DNA from: Sulfurospirillum sp. SCADC
GTDB lineage: Bacteria > Campylobacterota > Campylobacteria > Campylobacterales > Sulfurospirillaceae
Reading direction: 5' to 3'
Length of the DNA stretch: 64,000 nt
NCBI RefSeq assembly: GCF_000743525.1
Contig: NZ_JQGK01000006.1
Location: forward strand, 83,223-147,222
Made by a program: the position numbers and the translations under genes. The notes below the pieces were generated by a model that saw only the letters and a list, made by a program, of their open reading frames with translations, had not been told where the DNA came from and searched no databases. Positions 1 to 7,918 of the stretch are shown piece by piece. Each line of letters begins with the position of its first letter. Position 1 is the first letter of the stretch.

Positions 1-2
1 TA

Positions 3-323
3 CATGTAAAATTGGAAAAGAGAGCAAAAAGACTCATTGAAGGGCTCAAAGATGCGGCAGAGGCATCGGGGATTGCACTTCAAGTGAATGCCATTGGTTC
101 GATGTTTGGCTTCTTTTTTAACGATAAACCTGTGAAAAATTTTGACGATGCGCTGAAAAGTAATACGCAGTGTTATGCCGCCTTTCATCAAGGCATGCTT
201 CGTGAAGGCTTTTACTTTGCCTGCTCGCAGTTTGAAACAGGCTTTATTTCCGATGCGATAAGCGATGCGATGATCGAAGAGACTATTGAAGCAGCGATTA
301 AAGTTTTTGAAGAGATTGCATGA
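3..323 (+). CDS. hemL: Glutamate-1-semialdehyde 2,1-aminomutase, C-terminal part (window edge)
   Basis: The frame is open from the first bases of the window, so this is the 3' end of a longer gene and the TTG at position 12 is not a real start. About 106 residues are visible, roughly the last quarter of a family that is normally about 430 residues. The segment with GSMFGFFF and the tail with the DAL...[10 protein letters not shown] region match the C-terminal domain of HemL, the PLP-dependent enzyme that makes 5-aminolevulinate for heme. The active-site lysine lies upstream and is not visible. The first codons (H-V-K) are written by a copy of the TTACATGTAA palindrome. It overlaps the next gene by four bases (ATGA). 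Confidence 0.85.
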   Translation, partial: HVKLEKRAKRLIEGLKDAAEASGIALQVNAIGSMFGFFFNDKPVKNFDDALKSNTQCYAAFHQGMLREGFYFACSQFETGFISDAISDAMIEETIEAAIKVFEEIA

Positions 324-616
324 GCGAAGCGCCAAAACCAAAATACGGCAAACTGATCGAAGGAGCAGAGCAGCTCTCTTTGGGCATTTCCATTGTTGTA
401 GCCGTGCTCATCGGTATTGGTGTGGGCATGCTCATGAGCAATTGGTTCAATACGCCGTGGCTTTTGTGGGTCGGCGTTTCGTGGGGTATTGGTGGAGCGA
501 TCCTCAATGTTTACAAAGCGTATAAAAAAAATGTGGCGTCACTGGATGAACTCAAAGACGATGTAAGATACAAAAAATACCAACAACCTAAAGATGATGA
601 TGAAGACGACAAGTAG
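320..616 (+). CDS. AtpZ/AtpI-like small membrane protein
   Basis: A 98-residue protein with two predicted membrane helices (about residues 20-42 and 48-66) separated by a short loop and followed by a strongly charged tail ending in Asp/Lys. The GIGVGML ... [15 protein letters not shown] pattern is typical of the AtpZ/AtpI family, which is associated with FoF1 ATP synthase, in some species with Mg or Ca transport. No ATP synthase genes are in the window, so the functional link is by family only. Translationally coupled to hemL by an ATGA overlap and overlapping the next gene at its 3' end. Confidence 0.6.
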   Translation: MSEAPKPKYGKLIEGAEQLSLGISIVVAVLIGIGVGMLMSNWFNTPWLLWVGVSWGIGGAILNVYKAYKKNVASLDELKDDVRYKKYQQPKDDDEDDK

Positions 617-1091
617 GCTTTTGCGCTTTTACCTTTTAGGCGATGTTGTGGTTATTCTTCTCTCCTTATTTCAAGGAGGCGATTGGCTTTTGAACACGCA
701 AATGGCGTTTGCTTGCTCTTTGCTGATCACGTTGGCATCGTTTCGCTCGTACCGTACGTTTGTAGAGCGTCGTGTTGATGCAGGGTTGATTCCAGATGAT
801 AAATTCGATCAATATTATGAAGACGATCAAGAAAACGATGATGATGAGACAAAGAGCGCTCTTCCAAGCATCGCTAAAGTAGGCTTTAAACAGAGTTTTC
901 AAAATCTTGCTTTAAGCTATAAAAGTGCACTTTCACTGTACCGTATCCTCTCGTATGGCGTACTGTTTGTAGCAGTACTGTTTTTAATTCGCCACGATAC
1001 GTTGGATGCGATTGCGTTTTTTGTGGGCTTAAGTGTGGTTCCACTCTCAAGTTTTTTATCGGTTTTGTTTGTCAAAAAGGGTTTTGAATGA
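594..1091 (+). CDS. Conserved hypothetical integral membrane protein
   Basis: A 165-residue protein that I cannot name. It has a short N-terminal stretch, two membrane helices at about residues 10-50, an acidic central loop rich in Asp and Glu (about 75-90) and two more hydrophobic segments near 115-160. Three consecutive ATG codons (594, 597, 600) lie inside the end of the preceding gene, so the exact start is open. It overlaps mqnC at its 3' end by four bases, which places it in the hemL-mqnC-recG transcription unit. The position next to an AtpZ/AtpI-like gene is seen in the sequence; any role in ATP synthase assembly is a guess. Confidence 0.6.
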   Translation: MMMKTTSRLLRFYLLGDVVVILLSLFQGGDWLLNTQMAFACSLLITLASFRSYRTFVERRVDAGLIPDDKFDQYYEDDQENDDDETKSALPSIAKVGFKQSFQNLALSYKSALSLYRILSYGVLFVAVLFLIRHDTLDAIAFFVGLSVVPLSSFLSVLFVKKGFE

Positions 1092-2137
1092 AACGAATGA
1101 GTAATGAAGAGGCGTTACGCCTGATCCGTGAGGTTGATCTTAATACATTAGGAGAGATGGCGTTGAAGCGCAAGATGGAGCTTCACCCTGAAAATCTCAC
1201 CACCTTTGTGGTGGATCGCAACATCAACTACACGAATGTTTGCTGGGTGGATTGTAAATTTTGTGCCTTTTACCGCCATCATAAAGAAGATGAGGCGTAT
1301 GTGCTCTCCTACGAAGAGATTGGGCAAAAGATCGAAGAGTTGATCGAGATCGGTGGAACGCAGATCCTTTTCCAAGGCGGTGTGCATCCGAAGCTTCAAA
1401 TCGAATGGTACGAAGAGTTGGTTGAGTGGATCAGTACCAATTATCCAAGCATTACGATTCATGGATTTTCGGCGATTGAAATTGATTATATTGCTAAAAT
1501 CTCAAAGATTAGTTACCAAGAGGTGTTGTTACGTCTTCAGAAAAAAGGACTTTACAGCATCCCCGGTGCTGGCGCTGAGATTTTAAGCGACCGCGTTCGT
1601 GACATCATTGCTCCTAAAAAACTAGGCACTGAGGAGTGGCTAAATGTGCACAGAGCGGCGCATCAAATCGGTATGCGCTCCACTGCGACTATGATGTTTG
1701 GAACTTTAGAAACAGACGAAGAGATCATAGAGCATTGGGAAAAGATCAGAGCGCTTCAGGATGAAACGGGAGGCTTTAGAGCGTTTATTATGTGGAGTTT
1801 TCAAAGCGATCATACGAAGCTTAAAGAAGAACATCCTGAGATTAAAAAACAGTCCTCAAACCGGTATCTCAGGCTTTTAGCGGTGAGTCGTTTGTATCTT
1901 GATAATTTTAAAAATATCCAAAGTTCGTGGGTGACGCAAGGCAGTTACATCGGTCAACTCGCCCTGATGTTTGGAGCCAACGATCTAGGCAGTACGATGA
2001 TGGAAGAAAATGTGGTTAAAGCCGCAGGAGCTGCGAACCGCATGAATCAAACGGAGATGATCAAACTCATCAAAGACATCGGCTCTATTCCTGCCAAACG
2101 CGATACATCGTATACGATTTTGGAGCAGTTTGCATGA
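1088..2137 (+). CDS. mqnC: Cyclic dehypoxanthinyl futalosine synthase (radical SAM)
   Basis: MqnC converts dehypoxanthine futalosine to its cyclic form in the futalosine route to menaquinone, the route used by Campylobacterota. The 349-residue length fits. The radical SAM cysteine cluster CX3CX2C is visible at C52, C56 and C59 (NVCWVDCKFC), followed by the FYRHH segment characteristic of MqnC and MqnE. MqnC is preferred over MqnE because of the N-terminal region and the GMRSTATMMFGT stretch near the middle. It is coupled to both neighbours by four-base ATGA overlaps. An M16 peptidase and recG follow, an order I recall from Campylobacter jejuni. Confidence 0.9.
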   Translation: MKRMSNEEALRLIREVDLNTLGEMALKRKMELHPENLTTFVVDRNINYTNVCWVDCKFCAFYRHHKEDEAYVLSYEEIGQKIEELIEIGGTQILFQGGVHPKLQIEWYEELVEWISTNYPSITIHGFSAIEIDYIAKISKISYQEVLLRLQKKGLYSIPGAGAEILSDRVRDIIAPKKLGTEEWLNVHRAAHQIGMRSTATMMFGTLETDEEIIEHWEKIRALQDETGGFRAFIMWSFQSDHTKLKEEHPEIKKQSSNRYLRLLAVSRLYLDNFKNIQSSWVTQGSYIGQLALMFGANDLGSTMMEENVVKAAGAANRMNQTEMIKLIKDIGSIPAKRDTSYTILEQFA

Positions 2138-3435
2138 AAAAAATGTTTTTAGTTACGATAATGATTTTGTTACAAGGAGTATTAGTGGCGCAAGAAGTGA
2201 GTCAAATCAATGTAAATGGTGTAGAAATCCCAGTGGTCTTTGAAAAAGATACCTCACTGCCTATCGCTTCGGTACAGCTTGTGGTTAAAAATGCTGGCAG
2301 TATGGAAGATGGTGCGCATGAAGGCATCGCGAAGTTTTTAGCAGCGATGTTAGGCGAGGGAACCAAAGAGATGGGAGCAACCGCATTTGCAGAAGAGCTT
2401 GAATTTCGAGCGATCTCTTTAGGGGCTCACACAGGCATTGAAACCCTTGTGTTTGAACTCTCAGCGCTGAAAGAGCAGTTTCCCTACGCGCTTGGGATGC
2501 TCCAAAAACTCCTTCAAAGTCCCAATTTCAGCAAAGAGAGCTTCGATAAAATCAAGCTTTTAACGCTTGGAATGCTCTCCAACAAAGAGAGCGATTTTGA
2601 CTACATCGCCAACCTTAATCTTCAAAAACTCATTTTTGAAAACACACCGTTTGCGCATGCCTACAGTGGCGATGTAAAAAGCATCAAAGCGCTGAAACTC
2701 AAAGAGGTTGAGAATTTTTACAAAGAGCGTATTAATTTAGAGAGTCTCATTATCGTCGCAGGTGGTGACATCGAACTAGACGAACTTAAAAAACTGCTCT
2801 TACCTGTCCTTGCAGAGATCAAACATGGAAAACGCCGTGATATGGCGTATTTTGATGCCAATAAAAACGCGAAAGAGTTCGTCGTTCACAAAGAGAGTGA
2901 GCAGGCGTACATCTATTTTGGTGCACCTTTTTACATGAAAAGTGACGATCCGGAAGCATACAAAGCCAAAGTAGCGAGCTTCATTTTGGGTGAGAGTGGT
3001 TTTGGAAGCCGCTTGATGGAAGAGGTACGTGTGAAGCGAGGTTTGGCGTATTCGAGTTACAGTAGAAGCAGCATCGGCAAATCCAGCAGTAGCTTTACAG
3101 GGCATCTTCAAACGAAAAATGAGAACTTGGAAGAGGCTAAAAAAGTCGTTGCTGCTGAGATCAAACGCTTTGTGGACGAAGGTGTCACGGAAGATGAACT
3201 CGCGCAAGCCAAACGCTTTTTACTAGGCTCTGAACCGCTTCGCAATGAGACCCTTTCGCAACGTCTTTCTCGTGCTTTTTTTGAGTACTACAGTGGATTT
3301 GAGTTGGGACACTCTAAAAAACAGTTAGAGAAGATTGAGGCATTGAGCCTTGAAGATTTGAATAGCTTCATTAAAAAACACGATGAGATCACAGCCCTTA
3401 GCTTTTCGGTAGTCACGAAACGTGAAAAACCTTGA
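2134..3435 (+). CDS. M16 family peptidase homologue, zinc site lost
   Basis: A 433-residue protein with a signal peptide (about residues 1-20, ending ..VLVAQ) and two M16 (pitrilysin/PqqL-like) domains, so it probably acts in the periplasm. The family zinc motif HXXEH should lie in the helix G64-IAKFLAAM; here the three ligands are replaced by K67, A70 and A71. The protein is therefore very likely not an active zinc protease by itself. It could be the inactive partner of a two-subunit M16 enzyme or a binding protein, but no active partner is in the window. The second-domain region with R-GLAYSSYS is well kept. Overlaps mqnC (4 bp) and recG (14 bp). Confidence 0.85.
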   Translation: MKKMFLVTIMILLQGVLVAQEVSQINVNGVEIPVVFEKDTSLPIASVQLVVKNAGSMEDGAHEGIAKFLAAMLGEGTKEMGATAFAEELEFRAISLGAHTGIETLVFELSALKEQFPYALGMLQKLLQSPNFSKESFDKIKLLTLGMLSNKESDFDYIANLNLQKLIFENTPFAHAYSGDVKSIKALKLKEVENFYKERINLESLIIVAGGDIELDELKKLLLPVLAEIKHGKRRDMAYFDANKNAKEFVVHKESEQAYIYFGAPFYMKSDDPEAYKAKVASFILGESGFGSRLMEEVRVKRGLAYSSYSRSSIGKSSSSFTGHLQTKNENLEEAKKVVAAEIKRFVDEGVTEDELAQAKRFLLGSEPLRNETLSQRLSRAFFEYYSGFELGHSKKQLEKIEALSLEDLNSFIKKHDEITALSFSVVTKREKP

Positions 3436-5269
3436 TCTTGACCCGATAGACAAAGAACGCTTTAAAAAAATAGGGGTAGGAACGCTTTTAGACTTAGCGC
3501 TCCTTCTGCCGCATTCGTATGAAAACACCACTCTCACGCCTGCGCCTCTTTTGGAGCAGATCAATACTTTACATGTAAAGGTCATTTCGCTTAAGCAAAG
3601 CCCCAAAGTCTTTCAGATCGTCTTTGATGTGGAAGCATGGAATGCGCATCTTGATGGCGTCATTTTTGCCGCAAAACCGTACCATAAAGCACTGTTTAAA
3701 GTGGGAAATGAGTTGTATATTCACGGAAAAGTGAGTTACAACAACGGGCGCTTGCAGATGGTGCAACCCAAAATCGTCACAGCGATCAACACGCTCATTC
3801 CCAAATACAAAACACCGCTTCAAAACAAAACCGTCATAGAGTTGATGACACGCTTTTTGAACCTTGAATCACTCTTAAACGAAGGTTTACATGTAAACGA
3901 AGCTGAGATTCTTTTAAGCTTGCATCGACCCAGTGCTAAAGAGGCAAGTGCATTTAGCAGTTTTGGCTACTCGGAATCCATCTTGAATGTGCTTAAATAT
4001 GTCGAGATTCATAACTATCTGAAAAAACTCTCGGGCAAAAAAGTGACGTTTCCCTCGTGTGCCAAACTGGACGGCGATGAAACGCCTTTTATCGCTTCAC
4101 TTCCGTTTACGTTGACCACCGATCAGCAAAAAGTCATCGCTGAAATCAAGCGCGATTTTTTAAGTGACAATGCGGCAAAGCGCGTCATCATGGGCGATGT
4201 TGGGTGTGGTAAAACGATGGTCATCTTAGCTTCGGTGATGATGAGTTACCCCCAAAAAGCCATTTTGATGGCGCCTACAACCGTCCTTGCCAACCAACTG
4301 TTTGAAGAGGCGGTGAAGTTTTTACCGTTACATGTAAAGACACTTTTGGTCACGCAAGAGGCGGACAGTAAGGAAAATTTGGCTGATTTTGACTTCATCA
4401 TCGGAACGCATGCTCTGCTGTACCGTGACCTTCCAACGTGTGCGCTTGTGATGGTTGACGAACAGCACCGCTTTGGTACCAAACAGCGCGCACTGCTCTC
4501 CGCACTCGTTTCAAAACAGGCGTGGCATCCGCACTATTTGCAGTTTTCCGCCACACCGATTCCCAGAACTTTGAGCATGATTCAGTCTTCGTTGGTTGAT
4601 TTTTCGTTCATCAAGATGCTTCCTTTTCCTAAAGACATCACGACGAAAGTGATCGCCAAAAAAGATTTTAAAGCGCTGCTTGAGCATCTGCGTTCTGAAA
4701 TTGCCCAAAAGCATCAGTGCATCATCGTTTATCCATTGGTTGAAGAGAGTGAGATGGTCAATTACCAATCCATCGATGAAGGACGTGGCTTTTGGGAGAA
4801 AAATTTTGAGGGCGTTTTTGTCACGTATGGCAAAGATAAAAACAAAGAAGAGATATTAAAAACCTTCAAAGAAGAGGGCAATCTGCTTATCTCAACTACG
4901 GTTGTCGAAGTGGGCATCTCCCTTCCCAATCTCTCGATCATCGTCATCGTAGGCGCAGAGCGCCTCGGACTTGCGAGCTTGCATCAGCTTCGCGGGCGCG
5001 TGAGTCGTAATGGTCTCAAAGGCTACTGTTTTCTCTATACGAATCTTGCCAAAAGTGAAAGACTGGAGAAGTTTTCTCAAACACTCGATGGCTTTGAGAT
5101 CGCAGAACTGGACTTGGCGTATCGTCAAGGGGGTGATGTCGTGGAGGGAAGCATTCAAAGTGGGAAGAAATTGGTTTGGTTTGATATGGTTGGAGATGAA
5201 GAGATTTTAAAAGAGGCGAAAAGTAGACTGGAAGCGTCGCCAAGAGAGCAACGCTCTCTTGGTGTGTAA
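3422..5269 (+). CDS. recG: ATP-dependent DNA helicase RecG
   Basis: RecG remodels stalled replication forks and branch-migrates Holliday junctions. The protein has 615 residues, shorter than the roughly 690 of E. coli and in line with the compact epsilonproteobacterial form. The wedge/OB region is near residues 50-125, Walker A (GDVGCGKT) at 258-265 and the DEQH box at 346-349, followed by the QFSATPIPRT motif and the C-terminal helicase domain with QLRGRVSR. The start is a GTG inside the preceding gene. Three TTACATGTAA palindromes lie in the coding sequence (3569, 3887, 4328), two of them read as L-H-V-K/N. Confidence 0.95.
   Translation: MKNLDLDPIDKERFKKIGVGTLLDLALLLPHSYENTTLTPAPLLEQINTLHVKVISLKQSPKVFQIVFDVEAWNAHLDGVIFAAKPYHKALFKVGNELYIHGKVSYNNGRLQMVQPKIVTAINTLIPKYKTPLQNKTVIELMTRFLNLESLLNEGLHVNEAEILLSLHRPSAKEASAFSSFGYSESILNVLKYVEIHNYLKKLSGKKVTFPSCAKLDGDETPFIASLPFTLTTDQQKVIAEIKRDFLSDNAAKRVIMGDVGCGKTMVILASVMMSYPQKAILMAPTTVLANQLFEEAVKFLPLHVKTLLVTQEADSKENLADFDFIIGTHALLYRDLPTCALVMVDEQHRFGTKQRALLSALVSKQAWHPHYLQFSATPIPRTLSMIQSSLVDFSFIKMLPFPKDITTKVIAKKDFKALLEHLRSEIAQKHQCIIVYPLVEESEMVNYQSIDEGRGFWEKNFEGVFVTYGKDKNKEEILKTFKEEGNLLISTTVVEVGISLPNLSIIVIVGAERLGLASLHQLRGRVSRNGLKGYCFLYTNLAKSERLEKFSQTLDGFEIAELDLAYRQGGDVVEGSIQSGKKLVWFDMVGDEEILKEAKSRLEASPREQRSLGV
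5240..5262. terminator. Hairpin at the recG/hpf convergent junction
   Basis: Nine-base-pair perfect inverted repeat CCAAGAGAG / CTCTCTTGG around a CAACG loop, placed at the very 3' end of recG and 11 bases beyond the stop codon of the convergent hpf gene. No long T-run follows on either strand, so it may be a transcription barrier or an RNA 3'-end stabiliser more than a classical intrinsic terminator. Confidence 0.6.
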
Positions 5270-5272
5270 CCC

Positions 5273-5785
5273 TTAATACAATCCGAATCTTCCATCGGTT
5301 TTTTTATACATCACGCGGAATTTATCTTCCATGTCGTGGAAAACGATAAACTGTTTGTCACTTGCTTTAAGCTCATTCATCGCATCTTCGACTTCGACAG
5401 GTTTGTAGCTGTCAAGGCGAATTGGCACGATCTCATCGTCGCTTCCTTCACTATTTTCTTCGACAACGACGGGCTCTTCTGCTTTATAATTGGTAATTTT
5501 ATCATGGTGGCGACGTAAGACTTTTTTAGCTCTTTCGATGGCGAGATCAACCGCGGCATAGACATCTTTGTCTTTTTGTTGAATGACAACCGTGTTTTTA
5601 TGTGCCATGTTAATCGCAAACTCAACATTGAAGCCTTTTTTGCCATTTTTTTCATCGGCAGCAATCACAGTACGCACAGAGATAATGTCCAAATTGTATT
5701 TGCCAAGAGCATCAACCGCTCCATCAACATAAGCCTTGATCGGCTCCGTCAAATCAAATTGTTTACCTACGATACTGGTGTTCAT
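5273..5785 (-). CDS. hpf: Ribosome hibernation promoting factor, long form
   Basis: A 170-residue long-form HPF. Residues 1-100 form the ribosome-binding S30AE/YfiA domain (IKAYVDGAVDALGKY at the start; HHDKITNYK at its end). An acidic linker follows at about 108-120, then the C-terminal dimerisation domain at about 122-170 (IVPIRLDSYKPVEVEDAM, ending DGRFGLY) that allows 100S ribosome dimers. It inactivates ribosomes in stationary phase or stress. A clear AAGGAG Shine-Dalgarno precedes the ATG. A TATACT -10 box lies at about 5828-5833 on the minus strand, and the leader holds a short CCCTT/AAGGG hairpin. Convergent with recG. Confidence 0.92.
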   Translation of the reverse strand: MNTSIVGKQFDLTEPIKAYVDGAVDALGKYNLDIISVRTVIAADEKNGKKGFNVEFAINMAHKNTVVIQQKDKDVYAAVDLAIERAKKVLRRHHDKITNYKAEEPVVVEENSEGSDDEIVPIRLDSYKPVEVEDAMNELKASDKQFIVFHDMEDKFRVMYKKTDGRFGLY

Positions 5786-5875
5786 CTTGTCTCCTTTTCC
5801 TTCCCTTTTTCAAGGGTTTGTAGAGTCAGTATAACAAATAAAACCTTAAATGAAAAGGAGAATTTGAGGCTTGTT

Positions 5876-6328
5876 TTACGGCTTTTGGATGGTACGACGA
5901 TGCAAGCGAATAGGCTCTGTGGAGATGTTGTGATCGGTGTTGGTTGAAACAACTGTATCGATGATGACGGTGACATTAGAGTCATTGGTATCTACTGTAT
6001 TGCTGAGTATATTGCACCCTGCTGCAGGAAGACCACTCCCCATATAATTAATGGTGATATTAATATCAAAGATTGCATTGGCATTTGTTTGTGGGTACTG
6101 CGCATTAATTGTATTGATGCAGTTATTGGTAGCGGCAATATCATGCCCACTAATAGCAAGAAGGGCAAACTCCGTACCGCTTAGAAGCAAAAGCTCTGCT
6201 TGTTCTCTTAAAAAGAGATCGGTAGTTTGTTTGGTTGAAAATGTTGAAAATGAGAGTGAAAGTGCCGCAATAGAAGCAATGAGCACCATAAACACAATCG
6301 CCGTAATCAGTGAAAATCCTTTACGCAT
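5876..6328 (-). CDS. Prepilin-type minor pilin, PilX/MshP-like
   Basis: A 150-residue protein beginning MRKGFSLITAIVFMV: a short positively charged leader, a prepilin peptidase site after Gly4, then a hydrophobic helix. Glu at position 5 of the mature protein, usual in major pilins, is replaced by Thr, which is common in PilX/GspK-like minor pilins. The start at 6328 is chosen over a longer in-frame option because it puts the ATG directly on the stop codon of the upstream gene (TAATG) and gives a normal leader length. It is the last gene of a four-gene minus-strand operon. The remainder has no recognisable domain and is rich in Asn and Thr. Confidence 0.75.
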   Translation of the reverse strand: MRKGFSLITAIVFMVLIASIAALSLSFSTFSTKQTTDLFLREQAELLLLSGTEFALLAISGHDIAATNNCINTINAQYPQTNANAIFDINITINYMGSGLPAAGCNILSNTVDTNDSNVTVIIDTVVSTNTDHNISTEPIRLHRRTIQKP

Positions 6329-7242
6329 TAGTATATCACCTTCTCTTTGCAAGCACTAAAGTCGAAGTTGCCACTTTGATTATTGTCATGGATGCAAAGC
6401 TTGATTTTAATTGCCCCACTTTCCTCTTGAATAATACGAAAGGTGCTTACATGTTCTGCAAGAATAGCAGGTGTTCCATCATTTGAATATGTTTCTACTT
6501 CCCAAGGTTGGTAATTGTAGTAAAGTGTTAGATTATAATCATCGTTAGGACCACTTAACTCTAAAGTATAAGCAGTATGAGAAAGGTAGTATTGTTCAGA
6601 AATATTTGCAGGCTCCTTTCCTGCAGGAATTATAAATGTTGTATTGTTATTTTGGCTAACAGGGGTTGTATAGGAGGTGTCTTGGTTATAATACCCATTA
6701 ACATCGTATAAATATTTTGGATTTTTAAAAATTAATGCAGGTCGTTTTGCTGTTGTTCCATCTAATGAAGTCGTATCATTAGTAAGTGCTTTGATAATGT
6801 TATTGGCATAATTAAGACTACTTCCTGGTGTTGAAAGTGTACGTGCGTTTTTATTAGTTTTGGCTGTGTCGTCCATATCAATCAACCCACTCCACCCAGG
6901 AACAACAGTTGTGCCGTTATATTCACCTAAAAAGCTTTCATTACTAATACCAATCCATTCATTCGTGCGGTAACCTTTATCAGCATTTTGACTTGCTAAC
7001 GATACCCACGCACCAGCAGCATTTTGACGAGTTCTAACACTATCTTTGATGCGATATTGTAATCGCATTGCAATCTGCTCTAATGTAATTTCTGTTTGAC
7101 TTTGGAGTTGATTGATAGCGCGTGTTCGTAAATAATTTTCATAAAGTTTCGTAACAATCTCAGCGCCAATGCTTGCAATAATGCCCAATACCACAATGAC
7201 CATCACCAATTCTATCATTGTAAAAGCAGCGTGTTTTTTCAT
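6328..7242 (-). CDS. Prepilin-type minor pilin, PilW/MshO-like
   Basis: A 304-residue protein starting MKKHAAFTMIELVMVIVVLG, a textbook prepilin N-terminus with the conserved Glu5 of the mature helix. The residue before the cleavage site is Ala, not the usual Gly. Its size and position between two other prepilin-like genes fit the PilW/MshO group that primes pilus assembly. The rest is Asn/Thr/Tyr-rich and probably beta-structured. Its start overlaps the upstream gene by four bases, and its stop shares a base with the start of the downstream gene. Confidence 0.75.
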   Translation of the reverse strand: MKKHAAFTMIELVMVIVVLGIIASIGAEIVTKLYENYLRTRAINQLQSQTEITLEQIAMRLQYRIKDSVRTRQNAAGAWVSLASQNADKGYRTNEWIGISNESFLGEYNGTTVVPGWSGLIDMDDTAKTNKNARTLSTPGSSLNYANNIIKALTNDTTSLDGTTAKRPALIFKNPKYLYDVNGYYNQDTSYTTPVSQNNNTTFIIPAGKEPANISEQYYLSHTAYTLELSGPNDDYNLTLYYNYQPWEVETYSNDGTPAILAEHVSTFRIIQEESGAIKIKLCIHDNNQSGNFDFSACKEKVIY

Positions 7243-7916
7243 TGATATGGCCTAGTTGTAAGCAGTATGTTATCTCCAGTTTGAGATCTAAAAGCATGAA
7301 AAGTAATCATTGTTTTATTATTATCACTTTTATCTCTAACCGTTACTGTAATGGTTTTAATATTAGTGGTTGCCCCATGCACTTGAGGATTAAACGTGAA
7401 ATTATTCAATATTTTTTGTGAATAGTCAGCTTGATCATTTGCATATGATATGTTTGATTTAACATCAAAATCTAAAACATAGTCAAGCGTTTTTGCATTT
7501 TCTTCAAGAATTATTTTAGTAATATCCCCATCAAAACTATTAATATCGTTAAATCCATTTTCTGTAATATTAGAAGCAGAGGTATTGCTATCATAAAATT
7601 TACGTCTATTATTAGTCTTAACGTGACCTATGCGCATATTAGTATTTGGAAATCGGTCAAGTGCTGGATCGCCATTACTAACATCAAGAACATAAGGGCT
7701 ACTTACATTAGTATCTGAATTAGGATAACTTTTAATATCCCATGCTGATGTTAAAATAGCACTTATCGTCTTTTTACCTGCAAGAATAGCTTCTTGTTGC
7801 ATTGCGAAAGCATTGTTGTTTTGTACTTGTGTTAAGATAAGTGGCAAACTCATCACAGCAATTCCCATAATGACTATAGCGAAAACAAGTTCAATTAATG
7901 ACATTGCTACTCTCAT
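7239..7916 (-). CDS. Prepilin-type minor pilin, PilV/MshD-like
   Basis: About 225 residues beginning MRVAMSLIELVFAIVIMG, a prepilin leader with cleavage predicted between Ala4 and Met5 and the conserved Glu at mature position 5. The ATG at 7916 is preferred over a GTG at 7925 because the shorter leader fits prepilins and the ATG lies just behind the upstream stop codon. The passenger part is AT-rich and Asn/Asp-rich with no named domain. Size, motif and operon position suggest the PilV/MshD minor-pilin class; this is an inference from context. Confidence 0.72.
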   Translation of the reverse strand: MRVAMSLIELVFAIVIMGIAVMSLPLILTQVQNNNAFAMQQEAILAGKKTISAILTSAWDIKSYPNSDTNVSSPYVLDVSNGDPALDRFPNTNMRIGHVKTNNRRKFYDSNTSASNITENGFNDINSFDGDITKIILEENAKTLDYVLDFDVKSNISYANDQADYSQKILNNFTFNPQVHGATTNIKTITVTVRDKSDNNKTMITFHAFRSQTGDNILLTTRPYQ

Positions 7917-7918
7917 GT

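Noticed and set aside
12..323. Independent 103-residue gene starting at TTG 12
   Set aside because: The frame is open upstream to the window edge and the sequence is the C-terminal part of HemL.
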